Assembly (NCBI GenBank): GCA_947568835.1 | Contig: OX387609.1 | Span: 14,253,708-14,317,707 of the forward strand | Source: Protonemura montana | Lineage: Eukaryota; Arthropoda; Insecta; Plecoptera; Nemouridae | Reading direction: 5' to 3' | Length of the DNA: 64,000 nt | Shown: piece after piece, positions 1 through 12,173 of the stretch | Layout: each line of letters begins with the position of its first letter | Numbering within the stretch: the stretch's first letter is position 1 | Made by a program: the position numbers and the translations under genes | Notes under the pieces: generated by a model | What the model was told of the DNA's origin: nothing | Database searches by the model: none | What the model saw: only the letters and a program-made list of their open reading frames with translations

Positions 1-510
1 CGCATGTAAAACCACATGCGACAAAAGAAATCACTATTTTATTGCGATAGATTTGTTTTAAGGGTTGCTTTTGACAGATTGACCAAATAGGTTACAATGC
101 ATTTTAGAAAATCTCATGTAGAATTCAGGATTAATTTAAAAAATCAAAAACCTATGTTTTAATGTAAATTTAAAATAAAAATCTTGAATGTCGTGTATGC
201 TAGCTTTTAGAGAGAATTATTGCACGTGATTTTATGGTTAAATCCTATCAAATACACTGTAGTCTGAGATGATATTTGAAACCAAATCGAAATATTGTTT
301 TGTAATATCAAAATAAATGTGTCATCCAAAAATAAAAAACCAACTGAAACATGTGTAGTAAGTAGTTAAGTATGCAAGTACCACGAAATCGAAAGGTAAT
401 ATCGTAATCACCTAACGGTATTTGATCTACTCAATTAGGTAAGTAAATTAATTCAAGGCTGGCATGTTAGGCCAATTATAAATTATAATAAAAGCGTAAA
501 CTCTGGAAGA
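1..510. other. AT-rich noncoding DNA
   Basis: No open frame, RNA gene or repeat was recognised here. The base composition is AT-rich like the rest of the background. Confidence 0.5.
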
Positions 511-757
511 TCACATGAAAGAAACTTGTATTTCTATTGTAAAACTGTCACCAATACCCGATCTCCTATAAGTCTGGTTGGCACAAGGACCGTTGTCTGC
601 TATGCTATCGCTCGACGCCCGGCATGAGTCACTATTATATGGTGATGAGTTACCAGTCCAGACAGGGGGTATGACTCCGCTGCGGTCGCAAACTAGGGGC
701 ACATCCAGAGCCACTCGATTTATCAACATAAAACGATCCTGCCACATTGACAAAAAG
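511..757 (-). CDS. possible terminal exon, unrecognised
   Basis: On the minus strand an AG acceptor-like site (plus-strand CTG at 758-760) is followed by an open frame ending in TGA. The frame encodes about 80 residues with four cysteines, several tryptophans and many serines, and its composition is less AT-driven than the surroundings. The frame also continues upstream to an ATG at 780. No domain was recognised and no partner exon was found. It could equally be a chance frame. Confidence 0.18.
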
Positions 758-1580
758 CTGTTAATTGAGGTTTTAGGCATGGTTCAGGTTTTGACAGCCT
801 GTTAAGTTGCTATAAAGCACTTTTAATCTCAGGGATATAACCGTGTAATTTGAAGTTGTGATTTTAGAAACACTCGGTTGTTTTGTTTTTGAGGTTACTG
901 AACGCCTTTGAAATCGCGTGTATTCTGCTTGTAAGATGAATGTTTGTGAAGGACCTACACATCGGTGTTTCCAGAACGCCAAAGTATCTAAATTTCCCAA
1001 AAAAAGCAAAAATATTACTTAAAAAGTGTCAAAACACGAGAAATATGCATATGGCTTCGCCGCTAGTTACATGAGCAAACAATTTCCAACGAAAAACGCC
1101 AAAAATAATAACCGCAAAGCTCACCGAAGCATACAGAATTCCTATTTCTATTTCAAAATCCAGGGTAACCTTTGTCGTGTTTTTGCTAGCCCCAAAGCCC
1201 CCCACGTGCACAAAATCTGTCCCGATGCATGGATCCTCTCCCAATAACTTGCAAGGCATGTGAGTCAGTATGGAGATGAGTCTGCCTGCTATAGGGGGAC
1301 TGCCCAGCACAGAGACGGGATAAAGAGTCCGCGATGGGGTGGAGGCGGAGAGACCCCTTGTCACAATCTTAATCCAAGGGTTACTCATCCGTATCACGCA
1401 AGCATTTCCTGGTCGAGGGACCGCACTAGGACCGCACAGCACTTGGCCCGCAATTGCTTTGCTGTGACTTGGGAGATGGAATCGAATTTTGCGGGACCTT
1501 TACTAGAATGATTGCTACGCCAAGAATGGCCGGCGAACGATTAGGAAATGATGCATTAGCGATTATTAAAAAATAACTAA
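758..1580. other. noncoding DNA with one unexplained minus-strand frame
   Basis: A minus-strand frame at 1029-1442 (137 codons from ATG) has a hydrophobic C-terminal half. It matches no family I recognise and is overlapped by plus-strand frames of similar quality. I do not call it a gene. Confidence 0.35.
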
Positions 1581-1724
1581 TGTTATTTGCTATTATTAGA
1601 AACACTAATAACCTTTACTCAAGCGAAGTTTCGAACACCGATCTCCACCTGTCGCGGATGTTGCTCTAAATTATTGAACACGGTTTTTTTGAGAGGTTTT
1701 AAGTGTTCCTAATAATACAGTTTT
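1581..1724 (-). mobile_element. tRNA-like inverted-repeat element, copy T1 (decayed)
   Basis: Imperfect terminal inverted repeats (about 1590-1614 against 1691-1717, sharing a core like TATTATTAGRAACACT) enclose a degenerate tRNA-like segment read on the minus strand. This includes an anticodon-arm-like stretch (CGCGACAGGTGGAGATCG) and a damaged box B. The same architecture occurs at 13231-13522 and 49744-49922. Confidence 0.6.
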
Positions 1725-3889
1725 ATGACTTTTGAAAGTATTTGCAATTTAAATAAAAATTGTACGGTATTTTCCTATTTTTTCAATGAATTGTGCTTGC
1801 TGTTTGCTCAGCGTGGCTTGCTATACTTCCAAGAAATAAGCAACCAATTCCAGTTAAAGTATATTTATTGTATTATTACTAAGCAAGTAGAGATGGTAAC
1901 GTTATATCCATGTCTCAGGACAAAGCATTCTTTCTCCTAACCAAAAGCTGAACTAAAATGCAGAAAATAACAGGGAAATAACACGAAGGAATTGGCTGCC
2001 AGTGCTATCCGTTTTTTTTTTAGTTTTTTTTTCACTTGGACGGGGCAAGATTGACCACAAGTGTACCCGATATTGAAATTCAGCCCCACCATGTGTGTTC
2101 GGACCCCCGAAACCCCCCCGTGGGGGGATATTAAGGTGGGGGAGGGGGGAGACATTTGGGAAATGAAAAGTGGGCAGGGAAGCCGTTTTACATGGGTCGG
2201 CTATGAGGAGCGCGAGTGGACTTTTGGGGCGATGCTAAAGTATGAAGTACGTCGAAGATATTGTGAGAATCTTTATGTAAATTTGCATGGCAAATAAAAT
2301 GAAACTCTCTCGAGCTCCGACATTTTGAATCGAGTTTTCTGCGCGCTGAATGGTTATTTTCAGCAGAAGAATATCATGTTAAATTGGAATAAAATTAGTG
2401 CGTTCTATTTGTTAGAATTCTGGTGGTCTATTGCTATAATTAGATCATGCACATGACTAGGTACTGCATCATATTGAAATCAATACTGCACGTAACAACC
2501 ACATCAAGCTTAAGTATAATAGTTTCTAGTACTACTGCATGGAACACTATTAAACTATATAAGTTAGTTTTATTATATTATAAAGAAACAAACTACACTA
2601 TTATCATCTTATTACCTTTATAATAGTATGTGAGTAATTTATTTATGGCAAAATTACTTCAGAAATAACACAGAGCACGGATACGGCTAATAAAAAAAGG
2701 AAGAACAAGTAATTTAATGCAACTTCCAGTGCCATGCTGTTTGTAATCAAAGTATTATTCGGTTTTTTTTGTTAGCAGAAAACGTGAAAAATTAGTTTTT
2801 TCCTCTTAGATCTGTCAAACTGATAAAACGCAGTTCATATCGTGATGATTACACCTTTGAGTAAATCTACTGCATGTTTTTCTGAAGTTTCAAACAATTA
2901 TTTCCACTTGCATCTCTGTATTTCTTAATCTTCGATCACATTTGGATGAAAATTCACACGTTAACTTTGTATGCTTGATAAAATTAAACGTATCAGTGTG
3001 TGTATGTGTTTTTTTTTTGTATATATTTAAGAAATTCACAAACACGAAAGCTGTGGGTTTATGAGTTTCAAATGGGAAATTTACATGAGATAGCTCATAA
3101 AAAGTGTCATTAACAACTCTTAGACAGGTTTTAAATTCATGTGTGCACCCGCGTTTATGTTGTTTTGTCTGTAATTCGTGTTTTATCGCCAATTTTTGAA
3201 TTAATAGGTGCTTAATTGAGTGTTAAGAACCGCATAATGCCGCAGGAAACGGTGAAATAATCACAAAAAGTTTAGTGTTTTTTTGTTGTTGTTTCTGGCA
3301 ACGTTTGAAATCGTGTTTTGTGGACTTGTTTTCGACACCTCGCTCGTTCATGTCGTGTGGGTCACGATTGTAAGTTTTGGAAGTAATTAGTTCTGGCGGA
3401 AATCTACCACAACTACCTCGTCGTGATCACCGTCCCGAAAACCCTTTGAGGACTAGCATTTTCTTTTTTTTTGTTAATTTCAGGAAATTTACTTGTTAAC
3501 ATTTCGTGGAACACTAGAAAACTAGAACAATTTTCTTTTGTATAATTAAGGTGCCTTGATCCTAGCTGAGATAACGTGGCATTACTCATGTAATTTCAAC
3601 ACGGTTTAAAATTAGTACAAGATGCTTTATATCAACTACCGTCTTATAAAGACAACTTCCATATTTTAAAGAAGTAATTCCTTATTTCTTTCATATGAAT
3701 TATTTTATATGACTGGTCTTTTTTCCCTGTACGACAAAACAGAAAAATTCCAACCCTAATCACCAAATAACGAAATATTTTCAAACCTATTGAACCCCAA
3801 AATAAATCCAAATACAAACAACCTTAAAAATTAGCAAACGAATCCTCCATCGTCCTAAAACCATTTCACACCAAGCTTTTCAACGAGCA
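1725..3889. other. AT-rich noncoding DNA
   Basis: Frames here are short and AT-driven. A G-rich patch lies near 2100-2220 and a short TG/T-rich tract near 2996-3020. No gene or known element was recognised. Confidence 0.5.
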
Positions 3890-4500
3890 TACAACCCATG
3901 GACCAGAATCCAGGATCGTACCACTCCCACCCCGACCAGCACATATCAATACCCCCACCCTTCAACGCACCCTACGCACACGCGTCTACCTGTTTGATCC
4001 ACACATTAGTAATACAATCACAGCCAGCTCGGTTCTGCATACAATGCCCCCCCCACCCTTTCAAACCCCCCCCTCCCAACGTACACCCGAAATCACGAGC
4101 CCATATGCAACGGCACAATGCTTCAACTCTTTCTCTCTCTCGAACAACCATTGCACCAGCATACACCCATCTCACTCCAACTCACGCACTAACACACAAT
4201 ATCTCTTCTCTGTCACTCTACTCCGTTTCACATTTATTTATTGTCATTTTCGCTGTAAACTTATTGCCATCTCTTTTGCACCAAACTACAGTCCGATCTT
4301 TCATCTCACTTCGACACACGTGTCGTTCTTTTGACGTGGCATTCTCACCGAGTGTTTGCCCATTGTTTCTTCTTCACTTTCTTTTGGCTTCTTTCCAGCG
4401 TTGGGTGCGCTCTGTCCTTTGTGTCTGTCGATTGTTGAACAGTGAGAGGTCGCTGGATCGAGGGTGCGTCGTTTGGTTTTTGATTGATTAGCGATAATTG
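3890..4500 (+). other. strand-asymmetric C-rich tract with a 197-codon frame
   Basis: The plus strand is rich in C and A and poor in G from about 3890 to 4200, then becomes pyrimidine-rich to 4480. A frame starts at an ATG at 3898 in a fair context (CCCATGG) and runs to 4491. Its first 30 residues, rich in His, Pro and Ser, look protein-like. The remainder follows the base composition, and a second frame is open across 4044-4334. It could be a first exon or simple-sequence DNA; I favour the latter. Confidence 0.25.
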
Positions 4501-4762
4501 GGTTTGTTTTATTCGTCGGCACGGGACGGCGTCGGCACGGGACGCGACGCGTGCGAGTTTAATGAAGTACCGGTAGGCGCGGTTGATGATTTCCGTGCAA
4601 TTGTCACGCGTTTTTGGTTCTGTGTTTCACGCACGTTTTCAACAAATTTGGGAAATTAATGGTGATTAGTGGTGTGCTGTTATGACAAAAGGTTGTGTGG
4701 CGCTGAGCTATTGGTTACCCTGTTGTGGCAGGGAGATGAGGGTGAATTCGGTGCCGGGAAGT
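4501..4762. other. GC-rich patch and SINE-tail-like flank of satellite array 1
   Basis: A CpG-rich patch with repeated CGGCACGGGACG lies at about 4516-4556. At about 4735-4770 the sequence (GGTGCCGGGAAGTAGCC, then CTCCTGTC) matches the minus-strand tail of the 5S-derived SINE and runs straight into the 68-bp array. Confidence 0.5.
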
Positions 4763-5424
4763 AGCCTACTCCTGTCAAACAGCAACAAGGACCGGCCACC
4801 GCTTAGCCTTGTCACTTTGACACACCGTGTTGGCTGCTCCTGTCCAACAGCACCAAGGACCGGCCACTGCTTAGCCTTGTCCCTTTGACACACTGTGTTG
4901 GCTGCTCCTGTCCAACAGCACCAAGGACCGGCCACCGCTTAGTCTTGTCACTTTGACACACTGTGTTGGCTGCTCCTGTCCAACAGCACCAAGGACCGGC
5001 CACCGCTTAGCCTTGTCCCTTTGACACACTGTGTTGGCTGCTCCTGTCCAACAGCACCAAGGACCGGCCACCGCTTAGCCTTGTCCCTTTGACACACTGT
5101 GTTGGCTGCTCCTGTCCAACAGCACCAAGGACCGGCCACCGCTTAGACTTGTCCCTTTGACACACTGTGTTGGCTGCTCCTGTCCAACAGCACCAAGGAC
5201 CGGCCACCGCTTAGCCTTGTCCCTTTGACACACTGTGTTGGCTGCTCCTGTCCAGAAGCACCAAGGACCGGCCACCGCTTAGCCTTGTCACTTTGACACA
5301 CTGTGTTGGCTGCTCCTGTCCAACAGCACCAAGGACCGGCCACCGCTTAGCCTTGTCACTTTGACACACTGTGTTGGCTGCTCCTGTCCAACAGCACCAA
5401 GGACCGGCCACCGCTGAGCCTTGT
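4763..5424 (-). repeat. 68-bp satellite, array 1 (about 10 copies)
   Basis: Tandem units begin GGACCGGCCACCGCTTAGCC and recur every 68 bases with few substitutions; the main variant is GTCCCTTTG or GTCACTTTG. Strand is given for the sense in which the unit reads GGCTAAGCGGTGGCC, which matches the SINE body orientation. Sixty-eight is not a multiple of three and each unit carries a TAA (GGCTAAGCGG), so frames of about 66 codons repeat without coding meaning. Confidence 0.95.
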
Positions 5425-6055
5425 CCCTATGACAAACTATATGGCGGATACTTTAGACTGTGGTATTAACAAACCTTGCACGCGATTTCAATGGTGCTGA
5501 AGGCATGTTAATCATTTTCTAAATCTGGATCGTCAAACTGCAATTATCGATGACTCAGCTTGCAGTTCATGACCATGTCACAGCCAATTTTCTGGCGCTC
5601 TAATCACAATCTTTGGCGTAATCGGCGAATGAGACGCGTAGTCGAAAAAGAGGCGCCATTATTTCGATCTAAAATTCAAATGACTGCGCCACCCTGTTAA
5701 TGACGGTGTTCATTAACATGAACCAGTAACTCAATGGAATATTTTTTCTTTGGGGCGGGGATGGGTGACAGTTATAGCTCTGAAGGAACGATTTGATTTG
5801 AGATAAAATATCTACATCTCTGTCTACAGTATGCCAAAAATATTGAGACCTGCCATTTTATCTTCTAGTTTTGAACCTGCAAGATTTGTACCGAGTATTA
5901 CTCAAAGCACAACGGGTATTATCCGAAGCTGTAATTGCACTTTTTACTTAAAATTAACAATTTGGACAAGAAAAGTATTGTCTAAATTTCGATAAAATTG
6001 TGTAAAAGATGCCTGTCATCTTGAATCATTAAAATTATTTAAATTACAAACGCTT
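5425..6055. other. noncoding DNA
   Basis: This is unique sequence after the array. No gene or element was recognised. Confidence 0.5.
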
Positions 6056-6170
6056 GCAATAAGGGGGATGTTTTATTATTTGAAACCCGTATAGAGCTTC
6101 GTTTGGGTATCAATTTTTGAAATGGTTATCGTCGTGTTTCTGATAACAAAAAAACTATCAGATAATTGCT
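6056..6170 (+). mobile_element. remnant of the tRNA-like inverted-repeat element, copy T4
   Basis: The segment TTTGGGTATCAATTTTTGA near 6112, followed by a GGTTAT...TTTCTGATAA end, matches the right terminal repeat of the element at 49744-49922. The upstream flank (AAACGCTTGCAAT, G-rich stretch, TTTTATTATT) also matches the flank of that copy. The tRNA-like core is lost. Confidence 0.45.
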
Positions 6171-7059
6171 AACCTGAAAAAGTTTCTTTAAGTTAACTGT
6201 TGAAATTTTTGGCTCATACTATAGGACGTTAAGCAACGTTATACCAATTCAAAAACTGCATGGGTGACCACCATGGTAGGTAATAGATAAGCATTTTAAA
6301 TTTAGAAACAGTTTCGGGGATTTATGATACCAATCAAAAACCCCTTCTTACACCTGCCTGTTTATGAAATGATAGCCAAGAATTTACCTGAATTTCCTCA
6401 ATTAATTGCACTACCGATAACCGATGTAATAATATTCAGATGAGATGCAACGACTGTCAAGAGACCTCTACACATTAGAATTGGTAAGCGCAGGCTTTGC
6501 CACGTGCCGATACACGTGCCTGCCACTAGAAGCTGAATTCAATTTATAAATTATTTATACATTTCCTATAAACACGCAACCGGATCGACGTTAAACGTTT
6601 CATGGGGTGACCTGATTTTTATGCATCGCTATGGTGATTGGAAATTAGACCTTCGAATTATATTTGAATAGCATTATAGACTTGCTTATGGGAGCGCTGC
6701 GTCGAGTCGTTTTTTTGAATCGTTGAATTGTTAGTTTTTTTTTTTTGCTGTACTTGCTTTGTTTTCTTGGTGAGGTGAGAATAATTAGCACTTACATTTT
6801 TTTGTTTTTTTAAACGCTGATTTTTATTTGACTTAAACTATCTGGCTGCTGGCTCAGTGAAGGGTTTGATGAACTAAACCTAGCCTAGAAGGAAGTCGAG
6901 GGTGAATTATTTGTCACACATAGAGACTTTTAGACATAGAGACCCATATAAACATATCAACACATTGATTTAGCGGCCACCCATCCAAAATATAAACCCA
7001 CAGTATGTTGCTTAACTTAAGTAAAGCTAAACTGATGTCTGTATCTTGGTTTTTTACAG
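6171..7059. other. AT-rich noncoding DNA
   Basis: No gene or known element was recognised; there are only scattered homopolymers (T-runs near 6710-6820). Confidence 0.45.
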
Positions 7060-7114
7060 AGTTTTCTGGGACTTAGACTTCTGGAAGTATGAGCCACTTC
7101 TGAAGAATCAACAT
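7060..7114 (+). CDS. possible 55-nt internal exon, unrecognised
   Basis: A T-rich acceptor (GGTTTTTTACAG) precedes 55 nt that end at a good donor (GTAAGT). One frame is open throughout and encodes 18 residues rich in Trp, Phe and Leu (begins VFWDLDFWKYEP). It would be phase 1 in and phase 0 out. No neighbouring exon was identified, so this rests on splice signals alone. Confidence 0.22.
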
Positions 7115-7635
7115 GTAAGTGCCAAACACCTTGCTTGTCAGCAACACCATGGTCAGAGAATAATTATTTTGAAATGAGTGTCAATTTTCACCTAAAAAAC
7201 TTACCTAACTCTGCGCCAACACAGTGCGATAGATTACAGAAAACGGCGATTTATTCGATATTTTTACTATCCCGCTGATAAATTAGCCGACATTGGAGTT
7301 GGTATGCTAGGTGGTCATTCTAGGAAATTCCTAACCAGTATTCCATTTCTAAATCCGCGAAAACTGAGCCTAATTCTTTAATGCTTGGACAACCTAGACA
7401 GTCATCAAAGATCCCAGGTCAGTCACGTTCAGTCACGGCATTCTCTCATGGTTACCGAATTGCACATGGACTGCAGCGATCCTGGCGATGGATTTCCTTA
7501 TCACGACGGTCAGTTTTAACCTAAAAACATGTCATATAATAGTTAATAGTTTCAACCAACACTTCAACCAGGTGGTGAGATTTTGGTAAAACCGGACCTG
7601 AGCAACATAGTTTTAACAAAATCTCGCCTATTAGT
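7115..7635. other. noncoding DNA with a dispersed-repeat fragment
   Basis: At about 7553-7610 a stretch ending GATTTTGGTAAAACCGGACCT resembles the right end of the repeat family seen at 50775-51068. Nothing else was recognised. Confidence 0.4.
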
Positions 7636-8139
7636 TGGCCGATTTTACCAATGCCGTTTAAACCTTGCTAAGTCGGTGTTTAAGACAGGTTTTAAGCAAA
7701 CATTGATTTACCCCGTTTAGCCGAAATTTTAAGTGACTTGAAAGAGGATCTTTAGATAAACACACGCAAAATTAAATTTTAATTAGTTAATGATTCAGGA
7801 AGGCTTTGTCCTGTCACATAAAAGCAATTTTATTTAGCAGCCGTCACTATTTTCTCTCTGTCCAAATCAGTGTTTAATATTTGAACCTGGAAGGACGGGG
7901 TTTAACTTTTCAACTGTCATTTGGGGGTCAAAGTAAGAAGTCACATTGATATTTTGTTTGTATTTCCAAGTCACCAAATATTCCGTTTCGAAGCAAACAC
8001 ATTGTTAAAAACTATATTATTCTTGTTCTTCGTGTGTTGTCATAGTTTCTTGGTTTGCAATTATTAAAATATCATTGTTTTAAAGCAAATTACTGCGCCG
8101 ATTAAAATCGCCCTTAAACGGCGTTAGTGAAATCGGCCA
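7636..8139. mobile_element. possible MITE with imperfect terminal inverted repeats
   Basis: The left end begins TGGCCGATTTTACCAATGCC. The right end, read on the other strand, begins TGGCCGATTTCACTAACGCC. About 26 bp match with a few differences, and no coding frame lies inside. It appears inserted in a fragment of another dispersed repeat, because similar TTTTGGTAAAA(C/T)CCGACC stretches flank both sides. Confidence 0.4.
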
Positions 8140-8833
8140 TAAGAGTTCAACTTAAAATTGACAATTTTGGTAAAATCCGACCTAAGTATAACTACATATC
8201 AGCTAAAATACCATCACGGTATCACAGTGACTGGTATCCCATGGTATTAAGTTGTCACTGATTGAAATAATCTTGCTACAATGGTATTATAATTTCAAAA
8301 TAGCGCGTTATTATGGTATCAGCTTTCATAGCAATGTCATGGTATACGTTATTACATTATCATCTCACTTCCCAACAATACGCGACCAAAACCTGACCTC
8401 TTATCACCGCTAGGATCGCGACGGAAGCGACCTCCACCGTACCGGAAACGACCTCAGAAGCACCGGAAACTGGGCCCGATGGCACACACCGATGTCTCTC
8501 TGGGCTTTTTTAATCTAATTCATTTATTCTAAGTTATTCTGTCACGGTTTTCATTCGTCCAAACAGTTTTCAAGCGAACGATGTGTGTAGACGAGTATTT
8601 TGATAAAAAAAAAAAAATATATATTATAAAAAGAGCGGTGAAAAAGTGTCGCTTGTTTTTGGTTCGTGCGTGTGCCTAACAGGCCTGTGCCGTGAGCCGG
8701 ATGTGTAATTAAGTAACGTGGCAATAGAACATTGTTAGCTAATTAATATTCATTTATTGTAATTGTATTCTTTTTAAATTAGTTTTTACGCTGCTGTCCT
8801 CGCTCGATGGGATTGAGTCTGTTTTCACCCCCT
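8140..8833. other. noncoding DNA
   Basis: Ordinary AT-rich sequence with an A-run followed by TA repeats near 8607-8627. No gene was recognised. Confidence 0.45.
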
Positions 8834-8901
8834 TGTCGTGCTGTTGTCGTGCTGTTGTCGTGCTGTTGTCGTGCTGTTGTCGTGCTGTTGTCGTGCTGTT
8901 T
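8834..8901 (+). repeat. 11-bp minisatellite (about 6 copies)
   Basis: The unit GTGCTGTTGTC is repeated head to tail about six times with almost no variation. Confidence 0.95.
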
Positions 8902-9685
8902 GGTTGTTAAATTGTTTATTTTGGCTATGAACTTAACTGTCAAATCATGATACACATTTCATTGGAGTTTGAATAAAAGCATTGACCATCGGTTGCATAA
9001 ACCGCTAATTTGTGCTGACCTGGCTTCTAGGTTGATATTGGGTGGTGGCAAGGGGCAGTGATTTGTACAGCTTTGACAACTTTTGTTTAATAATACGAAC
9101 ACGAACACGATTTGATTTTACATTTTGCACAAATTAACTACACGTTTCTAAATAACACCAATTACCATAAGATGTACTGATTTTTTGCCGTTTCACAGTT
9201 AACCGCAATAGTTTCAATGTCCTTTTACAACTCAAGGACTATTGACTTCTTCCAAGTGCAGAAATCACATCAAAATGGCCGCTACAAACCAACCTCCCCT
9301 CCAACCGTCAAACCCAAAACACTTAAAAAAAAAACCGTGTAAGGTTTCAAATTCTTGACACCACTTTGCTGGTGCCATGCATTTAACGTGAGTGCATTAT
9401 TTTGCATTGGTAATGTGAAAAATCTGAATTGAATTGTGTGAGGTTAAATACGTCAAACTGTTAGCTAACTCGTTGTATTCATTACCAATGAATATTTATG
9501 TGAATTCAAATTCTAACCGACGAAGGAATGCGGCAAGAACAATCTCTATCAACTTTAAAATTATAATTTCAGTTCGCTGAGAGGTAAAAATAGCGATGCA
9601 CCTTGTACAAAATTAACATTGCCGATTTGGTATCTCTTTGTAAGTGTTTATTGGTCAATTTAACAGCATATTTTAGCGCCATTTT
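8902..9685. other. AT-rich noncoding DNA
   Basis: No open frame or element was recognised between the 11-bp and 82-bp arrays. Confidence 0.45.
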
Positions 9686-10970
9686 CAAACGCTGGGACAC
9701 AGAGTTCCATGTCAGCTAGGTCATGTGGCTAGCAGGTATTTCCTGGACTCGGTCTGCATTCCAGCTGCAAACGCTGGGAGACAGAGTTCCATGTCAGCTA
9801 GGTCATGTGGCTAGCAGGTATTTCCTGGACTCGGCCTGCATTCCAGCTGCAAACGCTGGGACACAGAGTTCCATGTCAGCTAGGTCATGTGGCTAGCAGG
9901 TATTTCCTGGACTCGGTCTGCATTCCAGCTGCAAACGCTGGGACACAGAGTTCCATGTCAGCTAGGTCACGTGGCTAGCAGGGATTTTCTGGACTCGGCC
10001 TGCATTCCAGCTGCAAACGCTGGGACACAGAGTTCCATGTCAGCTAGGTCACGTGGCTAGCAGGGATTTCCTGGACTCGGCCTGCATTCCAGCTACAAAC
10101 GCTGGGACACAGAGTTCCATGTCAGCTAGGTCACGTGGCTAGCAGGGATTTCCTGGACTCGGCCTGCATTCCAGCTACAAACGCTGGGACACAGAGTTCC
10201 ATGTCAGCTAGGTCACGTGGCTAGCAGGGATTTCCTGGACTCGGCCTGCATTCCAGCTACAAACGCTGGGACACAGAGTTCCATGTCAGCTAGGTCACGT
10301 GGCTAGCAGGGATTTCCTGGACTCGGCCTGCATTCCAGCTACAAACGCTGGGACACAGAGTTCCATGTCAGCTAGGTCACGTGGCTAGCAGGGATTTCCT
10401 GGACTCGGCCTGCATTCCAGATGCAAACGCTGGGACACAGAGTTCCATGTCAGCTAGGTCATGTGGCTGGCAGGGATTTCCTGGACTCGGCCTGCATTCC
10501 AGCTGCAAACGCTGGGACACAGATTTCCATGTCAGCTAGGTCACGTGGCTAGCAGGGATTTCCTGGACTCGGCCTGCATTCCAGCTGCAAACGCTGGGAC
10601 ACAGATTTCCATGTCAGCTAGGTCATGTGGCTAGCAGGGATTTCCTGGACTCGGCCTGCATTCCAGCTGCAAACGCTGGGACACCGAGTTCCATGTCGGC
10701 TAGGTCACGTGGCTAGCAGGGATTTCCTGGACTCGGTCTGCATTCCAGCTGCAAACGCTGGGACACAGAGTTCCATGTCAGCTAGGTCACGTGGCTAGCA
10801 GGGATTTCCTGGACTCGGCCTGCATTCCAGCTGCAAACGCTGGGACACAGAGTTCCATGTCAGCTAGGTCACGTGGCTAGCAGGGATTTCCTGGACTCGG
10901 CCTGCATTCCAGCTGCAAACGCTGGGACACAGAGTTCCATGTCGGCTAGGTCATATGGCTTGCAGGGATT
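9686..10970 (+). repeat. 82-bp tandem array (about 16 copies)
   Basis: Units starting CAAACGCTGGGACACAGAG recur every 82 bases, with the last copy degenerating near 10970. Ten copies carry CACGTG (an E-box palindrome) in GGTCACGTGGC, and most others have CATGTG. Copies 4-9 form a homogeneous block, which suggests recent local expansion. Confidence 0.95.
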
Positions 10971-11594
10971 TGTATGGTTATGTTTGTTTTAACATTAAAG
11001 ACAGAACTAAACAATCATTAGAAGAATAAAAGGCGTTCTTTGCTTTGACTTTGAGGGCTGATGACGCCATTACGAATCGTCATACCAACCTGGCGGCGTC
11101 ATGACTGTAAAAATACAGCACCCACGCAAGCTCCCTTTGCAATTCTGTCCAATGCCCAACGCGCCTTCACGCTCGCAGACCGCAAATAATACCTAGCTCC
11201 ATTTCTCTCTGTCATTCACGTACCGCAATCGCTTTGTCTCTGTGCTTCACGAGCTAATGTCACTTTCTGTCTCTCTCTGACTTGCATGGCTGGGTATGCG
11301 TCGCTCTTTGTCGCACTCGTGCTGGTGGAGGTGCTATGGATGGGTGACCACTGGACACACAATGGTGAACTCAAAAAAGGAAAAAAATGAAAATGACAAA
11401 ATGGCGCTGTGTGCTCAGGGAAATGACCACAGAGATCTTGTGTGTGGTTTTAGTCTAGAGTGTTTTTGATGGATGATTATGGCGCGGTGGTTGTTTGATT
11501 GGTTTTTTGTGCTTAACGACGCACTGCTTTGGCTCTGGCTTAGGGTGTCGGTGAATGAGTAGGTTTTTTATGGTGATTATGAACTTTACCTAGC
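10971..11594. other. noncoding DNA with a pyrimidine-rich stretch
   Basis: A TCTCTCTG-rich segment lies at about 11205-11280 and could bind GAGA-type factors, but no gene is attached to it. Otherwise nothing was recognised. Confidence 0.4.
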
Positions 11595-12173
11595 CTATAA
11601 CAGAGAAGAGGAAACCCGGTGTTGGTACGTAGCCTATACTCCTGGCTTACCGGCTTAACGTCCCTTCCGAAGGACGGTACTACGCGAACAACAGGATTCC
11701 TTCACAAATCCATGCTGTCGAGAGGTTGATAAGCAAGGCGAGTGAAGTTGCTGTACTAACTTTCATCCCTCCAACCTCTCTCCCAAACAGAACTGGTCGT
11801 GTGTATGATGGTCACCCATCCAATACCTGACCCAGCGCAGTGTTGCTTAACTTTCATCCCTCCAACCTCTCTCCCGAACAGAACTGGTCATGTGTATGAT
11901 AGTCACCTATTCAATCCCTAACCCAGCGCAGTGTTGCTTAACTTTCATCCCTCCAACCTCTCTCCCTAACAGAACTGGTCATGTGTATGATGGTCACCCA
12001 TCCAATACCTAACCCAGCGCAGTGTTGCTTAACTTTCATCCCTCTAGCCTCTCTCCCGAACAGAACTAATCATGTGTATGATGATCACCCATCCAATACC
12101 TGACCCAGCGCAGTGTTGCTTAACTTTCTTCCCTCCAACCTCTCTCCCGAACAGAACTGGTCATGTGTATGAT
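11595..12173 (-). mobile_element. 5S-rRNA-derived SINE, copy S1 (5' truncated)
   Basis: The element is read on the minus strand. The tail (about 11595-11700) contains GGGACGTTAAGCCGGTAAGC. The body (GTACAGCAACTTCACTCGCC) follows upstream, and then four 91-bp units each hold a 5S-like core (TTAAGCAACACTGCG, TATTGGATGGGTGACC). The core corresponds to the 5S internal promoter (box A to box C). A fifth unit is cut at 12173, so the true 5' head is missing. Confidence 0.85.

Noticed and set aside
9686-10970. CRISPR array
   Set aside because: The whole 82-bp unit is repeated without unique spacers, and the context is eukaryotic.
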